DNA of 64,000 bases. Origin: Pseudomonas cremoricolorata DSM 17059 = NBRC 16634 (GTDB lineage Bacteria; Pseudomonadota; Gammaproteobacteria; Pseudomonadales; Pseudomonadaceae). The DNA lies in the NCBI RefSeq assembly GCF_000425745.1, contig NZ_AUEA01000009.1:186001-250000 (forward strand). The letters are read 5' to 3'. Below are positions 55,665 to 64,000 of this stretch, piece by piece. Under the pieces are notes generated by a model. That model saw only the letters and a program-made list of their open reading frames with translations, did no database searches and was not told the origin of the DNA. Positions within the stretch are counted from its first letter, which is position 1. Each line of letters starts with the position of its first letter. The translations under genes and the position numbers were made by a program.

Positions 55665-57902
55665 ATGATTCGTCGCAGCCTGCCTGCCGTACTCAGCCTG
55701 TTGCTCAGCTCGCCCGCGTGGGCCGGGCAGCAGACGCTGTTCAGCTTCGTCCGCCCGACCTCGGTGATCAACGTGGTCACCCAGGACGCGGGCCTGCCGC
55801 AGTACAACGCCGAGCAGACGGCCCAGGGCGAAGTGCTCAGGCGGGTGGTGTTCAATCCGGCCGAGCGGCCGACCTTGCGCCTGACGCCGCACGCCGGCAG
55901 TTGGGACTGGTCCGCCGGGCAGTTCCTCACCTTGCGCCTGCAAAGCGGCATGGACTGGGCGCTGAGCGTCGATGTGGTGGTGCAGGACAGTGCCGGCAAG
56001 AGACTCACCAGCCGCATCGATCTGCCGGCCGGGCCTGCGCAAACCGTCATGCTGCCGCTCACCGAGCGTTCGCCGCTGAGTCAGGGCATGCGCGCCGGGC
56101 CGCCGATGCCATGGACGCACCAAGGCCAGCGCGTGCTGCTCACCAGCAGCGTCGGCCAGGTCGATCTCAAGCAGGTGACCTCGGTCAGCCTGAGCATCCC
56201 CAGGCCCAATGTGGCGCAAAGCCTGTTGATCGAGCGCGTTGGCCTGCAGGATGACGACGAGGCCTTCAAGGCGGCCTATGCCGGCCTGATCGATGAATAC
56301 GGACAATCCACCCGTGGCCGCTGGCCCGAGAAAATCGACAACGATGAGCAGCTCAAGGCCGCCGTCCGCCGCGAGCGACAGCAGGTGCAAGGCTGGTTGG
56401 CCGAGCACGGCAAAGCGTCGCTCGATCCTTACGGCGGCCTGCTGGCCGGCCCGGCTTTCGAAGCCAAAGGCTTCTTTCGCACCGAGAAGCGTGCCGGCCA
56501 GTGGTACCTGGTCACCCCAGACGGCCATGGGTTCTTCTCGCTGGGGATCAATGCCGTGGCCGCCGACGGCGGGCGCACCTACGTGGCGGGGCGCGAATCG
56601 ATGTTCAAGGCCTTGCCCGAATCAGGCCAGCCGCTGGCGGCGTTCTATGGTCAAGGCAACAACGACGATGGCAATGCATCGTCCCAGGGGCGCGGCTTCA
56701 AGCAAGGCCGCTGGTATGACTTCTATGCCGCCAACCTGCAGCGCAGCCACGCCACGCCGTGCCCGCCAGCCGAGCAAGGCCAGGCGTCGGCCGAATGCCC
56801 TGCACCACAGGTAGACGCCAAACACTGGCAGACCCAGGCCATCGACCGTTTGCTGGCCTGGGGTTTCAACACCTTGGGCAACTGGAGCGACCCGGCCCTG
56901 GGCCAGACGCAGCGGGTGCCCTACACCTTGCCACTGTCGATCGTCGGCGACTACGCCAGCATCAGCACCGGCATGGACTGGTGGGGGCGCTTGCCCGATC
57001 CGTTCGACCCGCGGTTCGCCATGGCCACCGAGCGCGCCGTGGCGATCGCTGCCCGCGACCACCGCGACGACCCCTGGCTGATCGGTTATTACGCCGACAA
57101 CGAACTGGCCTGGGCCGCCCCGGGTGGCGATCCGAAAGCCCGCTATGGCCTGGCCTACGGCACTTTGCGCCTGACCACCGACGTGCCGGCCAAGCGCGCC
57201 TTCCTCAAGCAGTTGCGCGACAAGTATCGCAACCAGCAAGGCCTGTCGAAGGCCTGGGGTATCGACCTGCAAGCCTGGGAACTGATGGAAGACCCAGGCT
57301 TCGAAGCGCCGCTGCCCAACCCCGAGCATCCCGAGATCGAGCGCGACTACCAGCACTTCCAGGAAGTGTTCGCACAAACCTACTTCAAGACCGTCGCCGA
57401 TGCCCTTGACTGGCACGCGCCCAACCACCTGCTGCTTGGCGGTCGCTTCGGCGTCACCTCGCCCGAGGCGGTCAAGGCGTGCGCCGAGTTCTGCGACGTG
57501 CTGAGCTTCAACCTCTATACCCTCAAACCTGAAGATGGCTATGACTTCGCCTGGCTCAGCGAGCTGGACAAGCCGGTGCTGGTCACCGAGTTCCAGTTCG
57601 GTTCGCGCGACCGTGGCCCGTTCTGGCCGGGTCCGCTGGAGTTGCCGCGCGAAGAAGACCGTGGCCCTGCCTACGAGACCTTCCTCAAGGCCGCGCTGGC
57701 GCAACCGACGATCGTCGGCGCGCACTGGTTCCAATACCTCGACCAGCCGGCCAGCGGTCGCTTGCTGGACGGCGAGAATGGCCACCTGGGCTTGGTGGCG
57801 ATCACCGATGTGCCCTGGAGCGGCTTCATCGAGGCGGTACGCAAAGCCAACCTGGCACTCACCCGCCAGCTGGCTCAGCGGCTGCAGCAACCGGCCCCTT
57901 GA
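55665..57902 (+). CDS. agarase / beta-galactosidase-like glycoside hydrolase
   Basis: 745 residues from ATG 55665 (AAGGAG 12 bases upstream). A signal peptide (MIRRSLPAVLSLLLSSPAWA) is followed by an N-terminal beta-sandwich of about 200 residues. The clan GH-A TIM barrel begins around FFSLGINAVAADGG. The acid/base is the Glu in YYADNELAWA and the nucleophile is in VLVTEFQFGSRD. Annotated in P. putida relatives as agarase. The sugar is unknown; periplasmic or exopolysaccharide degradation is possible. Confidence 0.8.
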   Translation: MIRRSLPAVLSLLLSSPAWAGQQTLFSFVRPTSVINVVTQDAGLPQYNAEQTAQGEVLRRVVFNPAERPTLRLTPHAGSWDWSAGQFLTLRLQSGMDWALSVDVVVQDSAGKRLTSRIDLPAGPAQTVMLPLTERSPLSQGMRAGPPMPWTHQGQRVLLTSSVGQVDLKQVTSVSLSIPRPNVAQSLLIERVGLQDDDEAFKAAYAGLIDEYGQSTRGRWPEKIDNDEQLKAAVRRERQQVQGWLAEHGKASLDPYGGLLAGPAFEAKGFFRTEKRAGQWYLVTPDGHGFFSLGINAVAADGGRTYVAGRESMFKALPESGQPLAAFYGQGNNDDGNASSQGRGFKQGRWYDFYAANLQRSHATPCPPAEQGQASAECPAPQVDAKHWQTQAIDRLLAWGFNTLGNWSDPALGQTQRVPYTLPLSIVGDYASISTGMDWWGRLPDPFDPRFAMATERAVAIAARDHRDDPWLIGYYADNELAWAAPGGDPKARYGLAYGTLRLTTDVPAKRAFLKQLRDKYRNQQGLSKAWGIDLQAWELMEDPGFEAPLPNPEHPEIERDYQHFQEVFAQTYFKTVADALDWHAPNHLLLGGRFGVTSPEAVKACAEFCDVLSFNLYTLKPEDGYDFAWLSELDKPVLVTEFQFGSRDRGPFWPGPLELPREEDRGPAYETFLKAALAQPTIVGAHWFQYLDQPASGRLLDGENGHLGLVAITDVPWSGFIEAVRKANLALTRQLAQRLQQPAP

Positions 57903-58026
57903 TCGGCGTCAGGCCTTGGGCGTGGGCGGGCGACGTCCGTCGCGCCGAAGGACGCTGGCCGGTAGGCAAAACCGCCAACTACTGAAACAATGCACGCCTT
58001 TGCCAACAGGTCAGTGGGAGCGGGCG

Positions 58027-59172
58027 GTGCAGATCCAGGGTCACTATGAGCTGAAGTTCGAAGCGCTGCGCGATGCCTTCGCCGCGCTGTTCGACGATCC
58101 TCAGGAGCGCGGCGCGGCGCTGTGCGTGCAGGTGGGCGGCCAGACCGTGGTCGACCTCTGGGCCGGCACCGCCGACAAGGACGGCCAGCAGGCCTGGCAT
58201 ACCGATACCATCGCCAACCTGTTCTCGTGCACCAAGCCGTTTGCCGCGGTGACTGCGCTGCAACTGGTCGGTGAAGGCAAGCTCGACCTCGATGCGCCGG
58301 TGGCGCGCTACTGGCCGGAGTTCGCCCAGGCCGGTAAGCAGGCAGTGACGCTGCGCCAGTTGCTCAGCCATCGCGCCGGGCTGCCGGCGATTCGCCAGTT
58401 ATTGCCCGCCGAAGCACTGTACGACTGGCAGGCGATGACCGCCGCCCTGGCTGCCGAGCAGCCCTGGTGGACCCCGGGCAGCGAGCATGGCTATGCCGCC
58501 ATCACCTATGGCTGGTTGATCGGCGAATTGATTCGCCGCGTCGAACAGCGCGGCCCTGGTGAGTCGATCGTCGCTCGCACGGCCGCGCCCTTGGGCCTGG
58601 ATTTCCACATCGGCCTGGCTGACGAGGAGTTTTACCGTGTGGCGCACATCGCCCGTGGCAAGGGCAATGCCGGCGACGCCGCGGCGCAGCGTCTGTTGCA
58701 GGTGACGATGCGTGAGCCAGAAGCACTGTCGACCCGCGCCTTCACCAACCCGCCGGCCATTCTCACCAGCACCAACAAGCCTGAATGGCGGCGCATGCAG
58801 CAGCCGGCTGCCAACGGGCATGGCAATGCCCGCAGCCTGGCCGGCTTTTATGCCGGCCTGCTCGATGGCAGCTTGCTTGATGCCGAACTGCTCGACGAAC
58901 TGACCCGCGAGCACAGCCTGGGTGAAGATCGCACCTTGCTGACGCAGACGCGCTTCGGTCTGGGCTGCATGCTCGACCAGCCGCAGGTGGCCAACGCGAC
59001 CTTCGGTCTGGGGGCGAGGGCGTTCGGTCACCCTGGGGCCGGTGGCTCGGTGGGTTTCGCCGATCCCGAGCACGATGTGGCTTTTGGCTTTGTTACCAAT
59101 ACCTTAGGGCCGTACGTGTTGATGGACCCGCGAGCGCAGCATTTGGTGCGCGTGCTGGGTACCTGCCTTTGA
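58027..59172 (+). CDS. beta-lactamase-fold serine hydrolase (EstB-like)
   Basis: 381 residues from a GTG placed 6 bases after GGAG (in GTGGGAGCGGGC). The serine motif is S-C-T-K in NLFSCTKPFA; a Tyr motif is near HGYAAITYGWLIGELI and a late HPGAGGSVGF replaces KTG. This is the class C beta-lactamase / esterase type (EstB, Lpr). It probably acts as a carboxylesterase rather than a beta-lactamase. Long antisense-free extension upstream (57535) would read through the previous gene in another frame and is rejected. No signal peptide. Confidence 0.85.
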   Translation: MQIQGHYELKFEALRDAFAALFDDPQERGAALCVQVGGQTVVDLWAGTADKDGQQAWHTDTIANLFSCTKPFAAVTALQLVGEGKLDLDAPVARYWPEFAQAGKQAVTLRQLLSHRAGLPAIRQLLPAEALYDWQAMTAALAAEQPWWTPGSEHGYAAITYGWLIGELIRRVEQRGPGESIVARTAAPLGLDFHIGLADEEFYRVAHIARGKGNAGDAAAQRLLQVTMREPEALSTRAFTNPPAILTSTNKPEWRRMQQPAANGHGNARSLAGFYAGLLDGSLLDAELLDELTREHSLGEDRTLLTQTRFGLGCMLDQPQVANATFGLGARAFGHPGAGGSVGFADPEHDVAFGFVTNTLGPYVLMDPRAQHLVRVLGTCL

Positions 59173-59270
59173 TCGGGTAACGCGGGTGTTGCCCGAATCC
59201 TTTGTCTATCCTGAAGGCCACTGCACGCGCGTGCTGGCAAAATTCCCTTTCAATTCATGGTGTATCGCTG

Positions 59271-60290
59271 ATGTCCTCACATAAAACCTTAGCTCTCGCC
59301 CTGTGCCTGGCCATGACTGGCTGCGCTCAGCACCCGCAAACCGACGCGAGCACCGAGGGCCGTAGCTGGTGGCCGTTTGGCTCGGACAAGGTCGCTGAGC
59401 AGGACGTCAAGGACGCGGTCACCGAAAAGGTTGCCCAGGCCGATGCCAAGTCGGCCAGCAAGAATGCCTCGGGCACCCGTTGGTGGTGGCCGTTCGGCGG
59501 CAGTGAGGACAAACAGGGGCCGGTTGCCGCAGCGGTGCCGAAGATCGATCAGAAGGCCACCCAGGCCTGGCTCGACCAATACGAGCCGAAAGTGCGCGAA
59601 GCGCTCAAGGACAGCAAGTTCGAACTCGAACGCCGCGACGACGTGCTGGCAGTGACCATTCCAGTGGACGGTTCCTACAACCCCGACCGTCCGAACATGC
59701 TGCTGCCGGTGACCCTGGCGCCGATCACCCGCGTCGCCAAAGTGGTTGAGGGCGATCCGAAAACTGCCGTGATGGTGCTTGGTCATGCCGACAGCAGTGG
59801 TGCGGCCGCGGCCAACCAGCGCCTGAGCCTCGAGCGTGCAGCCTCGGTGTCGGCGATCTTCCGCCTCAGCGGCCTGCAACGTGACCGCCTGACCCTCAAG
59901 GGCATGGGCTCGGTGATGCCGCGCGCTGCCAACGACAGCGTGCAGGGTCGCGCACTCAACCGCCGCGTCGAGCTGTTGCTGACCCCGCAGAACACCATGC
60001 AGGCGCTGATCGCCAAGTACCAGCAGGCCGCCCCAGCACCTGCTCCGGCAGCGATGGTCGCCACCCAGGACGTCAAGCCGGCCGCCGCTGCTCCAGCCGC
60101 CAAACCTGCCGCCAAAGTCGCGGCGAAACCGGCTGCCAAGCCTGCCGCGAAGAAACCTGCTGCTAAAGCCGCCGCCAAGCCCGTGGCGAAAAAAGCCGCG
60201 ACCCCAGCCAAACCCGCAGCGAAGAAGGCCAGCACCGACAAGAGCGTCGCCGCCAACAGCACTACCAAGGCTGCCAAGACCACCAACTGA
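59271..60290 (+). CDS. OmpA-family lipoprotein with histone-H1-like Ala/Lys/Pro tail
   Basis: 339 residues. Lipobox LCLAMTGC (Cys near 17). Two similar Trp-rich motifs, SWWPFGSDK and RWWWPFGGSED, lie about 40 residues apart. An OmpA-type peptidoglycan-binding domain (MVLGHADSSGAAAANQRLSL, ALNRRVELLLTP) spans about 150-250. The last 75 residues are repeats of AAKPAAK-type units, like AlgP or eukaryotic histone H1. An outer-membrane lipoprotein with a basic tail that may bind cell wall, nucleic acid or polyanions; function unknown. Confidence 0.85.
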   Translation: MSSHKTLALALCLAMTGCAQHPQTDASTEGRSWWPFGSDKVAEQDVKDAVTEKVAQADAKSASKNASGTRWWWPFGGSEDKQGPVAAAVPKIDQKATQAWLDQYEPKVREALKDSKFELERRDDVLAVTIPVDGSYNPDRPNMLLPVTLAPITRVAKVVEGDPKTAVMVLGHADSSGAAAANQRLSLERAASVSAIFRLSGLQRDRLTLKGMGSVMPRAANDSVQGRALNRRVELLLTPQNTMQALIAKYQQAAPAPAPAAMVATQDVKPAAAAPAAKPAAKVAAKPAAKPAAKKPAAKAAAKPVAKKAATPAKPAAKKASTDKSVAANSTTKAAKTTN

Positions 60291-60308
60291 TCGCCAAGGA
60301 ACAGCGTC

Positions 60309-60956
60309 ATGACCCAGTCTCTGGCCGATATGCGCCGCGATTACACCCGAGATGGCCTGGCCGAGGAGCAGGCCCCGGCTGAACCATTCGCCTTGTTCGA
60401 GCAGTGGTTCGCCGAGGCCGTCAAAACCGAGCAGGCTCCGGTCGAAGCCAACGCCATGACCCTGGCCACGGTAGACGCCGAGGGCCGTCCGCATTGCCGG
60501 GTGTTGCTGCTCAAGGGGCTGGATGCACGCGGTTTCACCTTTTTCACCAACTACCAGAGCGCCAAGGGCCAGCAATTGCTGGCCAATCCATTCGCAGCCA
60601 TGACCTTCTTCTGGCCGGCGCTGGAGCGTCAGGTGCGCATCGAAGGACGCGTGGAAAAGGTCACCGCCAAAGAGTCTGATGATTACTACCAGGTGCGTCC
60701 GCTGGGCAGTCGCCTGGGCGCATGGGCTTCGCCACAAAGCCAGGTGATCGCCGATCGTCAGGCGTTGCAGGATCTGCTCGAAGCCACCCGCGCGCGTTTC
60801 GCCGACTCCCAGCCAGAGTGTCCCGAGCACTGGGGTGGCTACCGTCTCTTGCCCGAGCGCCTTGAATTTTGGCAAGGGCGTGCGAGTCGGCTGCATGATC
60901 GCCTCAACTACCGCTTGATCGCAGGCATTTGGCAGCGCGAGCGTCTCGCCCCTTGA
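60309..60956 (+). CDS. pdxH: pyridoxamine 5'-phosphate oxidase
   Basis: 215 residues. FMN-binding motifs [20 protein letters not shown] and [15 protein letters not shown]-terminal [20 protein letters not shown] and HDRLNYRL. Makes pyridoxal 5'-phosphate. It follows the OmpA lipoprotein by 18 bases in the same direction and is probably co-transcribed. Confidence 0.96.
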   Translation: MTQSLADMRRDYTRDGLAEEQAPAEPFALFEQWFAEAVKTEQAPVEANAMTLATVDAEGRPHCRVLLLKGLDARGFTFFTNYQSAKGQQLLANPFAAMTFFWPALERQVRIEGRVEKVTAKESDDYYQVRPLGSRLGAWASPQSQVIADRQALQDLLEATRARFADSQPECPEHWGGYRLLPERLEFWQGRASRLHDRLNYRLIAGIWQRERLAP

Positions 60957-60962
60957 TGAGCG

Positions 60963-60989
60963 CTGCACCGGTGATCATCGCCGGTGCAG
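60963..60989 (+). terminator. hairpin after pdxH
   Basis: Stem CTGCACCGG / CCGGTGCAG with a 9-base loop; no U-tract, so a weak terminator. Confidence 0.5.
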
Positions 60990-61148
60990 TAATCACCGAA
61001 CAACGTCGGTCACAGGTTCATGTGCAGCATTTTTCGCTCGCCACTGGCTGTACCGTGGCTGAACGAAAGCTGTTTTTTATGAGCCGGTGTCGTGACAGCC
61101 GTCCTTGCGCGGCGTCTAATGTACACCTGACCCACGGAGATTCTTCCC

Positions 61149-61613
61149 ATGCGTAAATCCGCTCTGCTGCTGGCGACCTTCACTACCGCGTCGCTGCTGC
61201 TCGGAGGCTGTGCCTCCAACCTGTCTGGCGACAGCTACTCCCGTGACGAGGCCCGCCGTGTGCAGACCGTTCGCATGGGCACCATCGAATCGTTGCGTCC
61301 GGTCAAGATCGAAGGCACCAAGACGCCTATCGGTGGCGGTGCCGGTGCCGTGGTCGGCGGCGTCGCCGGTAGCGCCATTGGCGGCGGTCGCGGCAGCCTG
61401 GTGGCGGCGGTCATCGGTGCGGTCGCTGGCGGCCTGGCAGGTTCGGCGGCCGAAGAGGGCATCACCCGTACTCAAGGCGTGGAAATCACCGTCCGTGAAG
61501 ACGACGGCAGCATGCGCGCCTACGTGCAGTCGGTTCAGCAGAACGAAGTGTTCCGTGTCGGTGAGCGCGTGCGCATCATGACCGTCGACGGTACCAGCCG
61601 CGTTTCGCACTGA
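61149..61613 (+). CDS. glycine-zipper outer-membrane lipoprotein (SlyB/Pcp-like)
   Basis: 154 residues. Lipobox LLLGGC (Cys near 22), then a glycine zipper (GGGAGAVVGGVAGSAIGGG, GAVAGGLAGSAAEEG) and a C-terminal beta domain (VEITVREDDGSMRAYVQSVQ). The match is to SlyB-type 17 kDa lipoproteins that stabilise the outer membrane. Ribosome site GGAGA. A strong terminator follows. Confidence 0.88.
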   Translation: MRKSALLLATFTTASLLLGGCASNLSGDSYSRDEARRVQTVRMGTIESLRPVKIEGTKTPIGGGAGAVVGGVAGSAIGGGRGSLVAAVIGAVAGGLAGSAAEEGITRTQGVEITVREDDGSMRAYVQSVQQNEVFRVGERVRIMTVDGTSRVSH

Positions 61614-61624
61614 TCCTGACCCAT

Positions 61625-61662
61625 AAAAAAACCCGACTCGGCATGGCCGATCGGGTTTTTTT
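61625..61662. terminator. bidirectional terminator between slyB-like and flavoprotein genes
   Basis: AAAAAAACCCGA / TCGGGTTTTTTT around an internal GC-rich loop that contains a further pairing. Confidence 0.9.
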
Positions 61663-61720
61663 GTGCCCGCTGAAGGGCGCAGGTCAGCGCCCTAGGCCAC
61701 GGCAGTGATGCTTAAGCGCT

Positions 61721-63331
61721 CTACGCGGTAGCGATCATCGCCAGCGCCACTGCCTCGGCGATGCGAATGCCATCGACCCCAGCCGAAAGAATGCCACCGG
61801 CATAGCCTGCACCCTCGCCAGCCGGGAACAGGCCTTTGAGGTTGAGGCTCTGGTAGTTCTCGCCGCGGGTGATGCGCAGCGGCGAGGAGGTGCGCGTCTC
61901 GATACCGGTCAGCACGGCGTCGTTCATGTTGTAGCCCTTGATCTGCCGATCGAAGGCGGGCAGGGCCTCGCGGATGGCTTCGATGGCGAAGGCCGGCAGG
62001 CTTGGCGCCAGATCGCCCAAGGTCACCCCCGGCTTGTAGGACGGCTCGACGCTGCCCAGGGCTGTCGATGGCCGCCCGGCCACGAAGTCGCCCACCAGTT
62101 GCGCCGGTGCCTGGTAATTGCTGCCGCCCATCACATAGGCGTGGGCCTCGAGCCGCTCTTGCAGCTCGATGCCGGCCAGCGGGCCACCCGGGTAGTCGCG
62201 TTCAGGGTCGATACCCACCACGATGCCCGAGTTGGCATTGCGCTCGTTGCGCGAGTATTGGCTCATGCCGTTGGTGACCACCCGGCCCGGTTCGCTGGTG
62301 GCGGCCACCACCGTACCGCCAGGGCACATGCAGAAGCTGTAGACCGAGCGGCCATTCTTGGCGTGATAGACCAGTTTGTAGTCGGCTGCGCCAAGCTTTG
62401 GATGGCCGGCGTACTTGCCCAGGCGCGCCTTGTCGATGATGGTTTGCGGGTGTTCGATGCGAAAGCCGACCGAGAACGGCTTGGCTTCCATGAACACGCC
62501 TTTGCCGTGCAGCATGCGGAAGGTGTCGCGGGCGCTGTGGCCCAGCGCCAGGACCACGTGGCGCGACAGCAGTCGCTCGCCGCTTTCCAGCACCACGCCG
62601 GTCAGTTGCTCGCCGTCGATCAGCAGATCACTGACTTTCTCCTGGAAGCGCACCTCGCCACCCAGGGCGATGATTTCCTGGCGCATGGTTTCGACCATGC
62701 CGGTAAGGCGGAATGTGCCGATGTGCGGCTTGTTGATATAGAGAATTTCGTCCGGCGCGCCGGCCTTGACGAACTCGTGCAGCACTTTGCGGCCGTGGTG
62801 CAGCGGGTCCTTGATCTGGCTGTAGAGTTTGCCGTCGGAGAACGTGCCGGCGCCGCCTTCACCGAACTGCACGTTGGACTCGGGGTTGAGTTCGCTTTTG
62901 CGCCACAGGCCCCAGGTGTCCTTGGTGCGCTGGCGCACTTCCTTGCCGCGTTCGAGCACGATGGGCTTGAAGCCCATCTGTGCCAGCAACAACGCGGCGA
63001 AGATACCGCAGGGGCCGAAGCCGACCACCAGCGGTCGCTCCTGCAGGTCTTGCGGGGCCTGCCCTACATAGCGGTAGCTGACGTCCGGGGCGATGCCGAC
63101 GTTGCGGTCGTCGGCGAACTTGGCCAGCAGTTCGCTTTCGTTGCTGGCCTGCAGGTCGATGGTGTAGATGAACAGCAGTTCGCTGTTTTTCTTGCGCGCG
63201 TCGTAGCTGCGTTTGAACAGGGTGAAGTCGAGCAGTTGCTCGTCGGCGATGCCCAGGCGCTGGACGATGGCCTGGCGCAGGGCATCGTCGGAATGGTCCA
63301 GGGGCAATTTCAGTTCGTTGATTCGTAGCAT
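61721..63331 (-). CDS. COG2509-type FAD-dependent oxidoreductase
   Basis: 536 residues from ATG 63331 (MLRINELKLPLDHSDDALRQ). The Rossmann FAD motif VVGFGPCGIFAALLLAQMG is near 100-120 after a short N-terminal domain. Further motifs are GEGGAGTFSDGKLY, SFCMCPGGTVVAATSEPGRV and FPAGEGAGYAGGILSAGVDG. These match the COG2509 uncharacterised flavoprotein family. No substrate is known. A 9-residue extension from 63358 is possible. Confidence 0.85.
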   Translation of the reverse strand: MLRINELKLPLDHSDDALRQAIVQRLGIADEQLLDFTLFKRSYDARKKNSELLFIYTIDLQASNESELLAKFADDRNVGIAPDVSYRYVGQAPQDLQERPLVVGFGPCGIFAALLLAQMGFKPIVLERGKEVRQRTKDTWGLWRKSELNPESNVQFGEGGAGTFSDGKLYSQIKDPLHHGRKVLHEFVKAGAPDEILYINKPHIGTFRLTGMVETMRQEIIALGGEVRFQEKVSDLLIDGEQLTGVVLESGERLLSRHVVLALGHSARDTFRMLHGKGVFMEAKPFSVGFRIEHPQTIIDKARLGKYAGHPKLGAADYKLVYHAKNGRSVYSFCMCPGGTVVAATSEPGRVVTNGMSQYSRNERNANSGIVVGIDPERDYPGGPLAGIELQERLEAHAYVMGGSNYQAPAQLVGDFVAGRPSTALGSVEPSYKPGVTLGDLAPSLPAFAIEAIREALPAFDRQIKGYNMNDAVLTGIETRTSSPLRITRGENYQSLNLKGLFPAGEGAGYAGGILSAGVDGIRIAEAVALAMIATA

Positions 63332-63415
63332 GGTCGGTCGGCCGGCGGCTCTGAACAAACCGCCGATTATAAGCTGTTCGACCGCCTTAACGGCAGGCTT
63401 AACGCGTCGCGCCGA

Positions 63416-64000
63416 TCAGCTGTCTCTGGCGCCACCGAAATAGCCGCAGCCTTGCAGGGTCTTGCCGTCGATGCGCAGTTCGGCCCGCAGGTGGCTGATG
63501 GCGCCGCTTTGCGGGTCGACGCAGCGTTGCGGGGCCAGCCACAGCTCGACGCGCTGGCCGTTGGCTTCGCTGCTCAGGCTCAGGCCGCCACCTGGAATTT
63601 CCTCTTCCAGAAAGGGCAGCGGCAATAGCGGCAGGCCTTCACGCTCGATGACCATGCCACGGTTGCTGGCCTTCACGCCCCAGGCCGGCGACTGACCTTC
63701 GGCGCGCAGCGTCAACTGCTTGAAGTTGGGATCGCTGCACGCGTTGCTCGAAGGCTCTAGACGGTACAGCCGCTGCACATCGAACTGGCCATCGCTGTCG
63801 GCCTGGCGGCTGCCACCCAGGCGCCCGCGCAAGTCTGCGAACAGGCGTGCCTTGGCGCTGCCGGCAAGGCTGTCGGCTTCCTGCAACAGGCCGGTGTTGC
63901 CGGCATCGTTGACCACGAAGCGGCGGTTTTCATTGCACGGCTTGAACAGCAGCTTGCCGTTGCCTGCACTCAGTTCGCCTTGCATGCGCGTGGTGCCGCT
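63416..64000 (-). CDS. COG3650-like envelope protein (5' end outside window)
   Basis: At least 195 residues; the frame stays open through base 64000 (SGTTR before MQGEL), so the Met at 63985 is probably internal. The C-terminal part reads SPAWGVKASNRGMVIEREGL, then CVDPQSGAISHLRAELRIDG and LQGCGYFGGA. It resembles the COG3650/HslJ-like lipoprotein domain with paired Cys. Probably periplasmic or a lipoprotein; the signal is outside the window. Confidence 0.6.
   Translation of the reverse strand, partial: SGTTRMQGELSAGNGKLLFKPCNENRRFVVNDAGNTGLLQEADSLAGSAKARLFADLRGRLGGSRQADSDGQFDVQRLYRLEPSSNACSDPNFKQLTLRAEGQSPAWGVKASNRGMVIEREGLPLLPLPFLEEEIPGGGLSLSSEANGQRVELWLAPQRCVDPQSGAISHLRAELRIDGKTLQGCGYFGGARDS

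Noticed and set aside
58013..58025. GTGGGAGCGGGC, similar to part of the P. putida REP element
   Set aside because: Only a 12-base fragment without the palindromic partner; it doubles as the ribosome site of the serine hydrolase gene.
60061..60275. Repetitive GCCAAACCTGCC-like units resembling a tandem-repeat array
   Set aside because: They are codons for the Ala/Lys/Pro tail of the lipoprotein, in frame, not a CRISPR or non-coding repeat.

Overview
The window looks like a stretch of chromosome from a fluorescent pseudomonad, most probably the Pseudomonas putida group. Evidence is the high-GC codon use with strong third-position bias, the regulatory motifs (Zur, Fur, ArgR, AauR, sigma-54, FliA) and the gene order. 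Runs such as aauRS-aatPMQJ-glpD-glpR-glpK-glpF-ybaK-ABC-argF-grxD-bfr-bfd-prx-rnt-pyrC-motY-argG match what I remember of P. putida and P. aeruginosa chromosomes. That comparison is from memory; no database was searched. No insertion sequence, prophage, CRISPR array, rRNA or tRNA gene was seen, and both ends cut through genes.

Layout. 1-7.8 kb is metal-flavoured: the start of a ZnuD-like zinc TonB receptor, a small VF530-type protein and a membrane protein, an NfeF/NfeR-like ferric reductase and PadR regulator pair, a large bifunctional penicillin-binding protein, and the cysteine-free ribosomal protein L31 (rpmE2). Similar Zur-box-like sites lie in front of znuD and rpmE2. 7.9-10.4 kb holds a Nudix hydrolase, metR and an alpha/beta hydrolase. 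10.4-17.1 kb is the acidic amino-acid uptake module: the AauS/AauR two-component system and the AatJQMP ABC transporter, with a sigma-54 promoter and two upstream AauR boxes. 17.2-22.2 kb is the glycerol regulon (glpD, glpR, glpK, glpF).

22.5-31.9 kb carries ybaK, an orphan ABC ATPase joined to argF, monothiol glutaredoxin, the iron-storage pair bfr/bfd, a peroxiredoxin, rnt-pyrC, motY with a FliA-type promoter, and argG. argF and argG both have tandem ArgR half-sites over their promoters. 32-39.3 kb holds an orphan NarL-type regulator, nth, metG, apbC/mrp, a cold-shock protein, dcd and a proline-rich small ORF.

39.3-46.4 kb is a ligase-associated DNA-repair cluster (PdeM phosphoesterase, Lhr-type helicase, ATP-dependent DNA ligase, MBL-fold exonuclease) with an M14/aspartoacylase-like gene inserted in it. 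46.5-64 kb mixes a penicillin-acylase-like lipoprotein, an EAL protein, a four-gene operon with three SEC-C zinc motifs, two OmpA-type lipoproteins (one with a histone-H1-like Ala/Lys/Pro tail), a CopD-like protein, dinG, an agarase/beta-galactosidase-like glycosidase, a serine hydrolase, pdxH, a SlyB-like lipoprotein, a COG2509-type flavoprotein and a truncated COG3650-like gene.

The window is mainly housekeeping and well-known accessory functions. Its most informative content is the set of intact operators that tie neighbouring genes to named regulators, plus a few unusual gene architectures.
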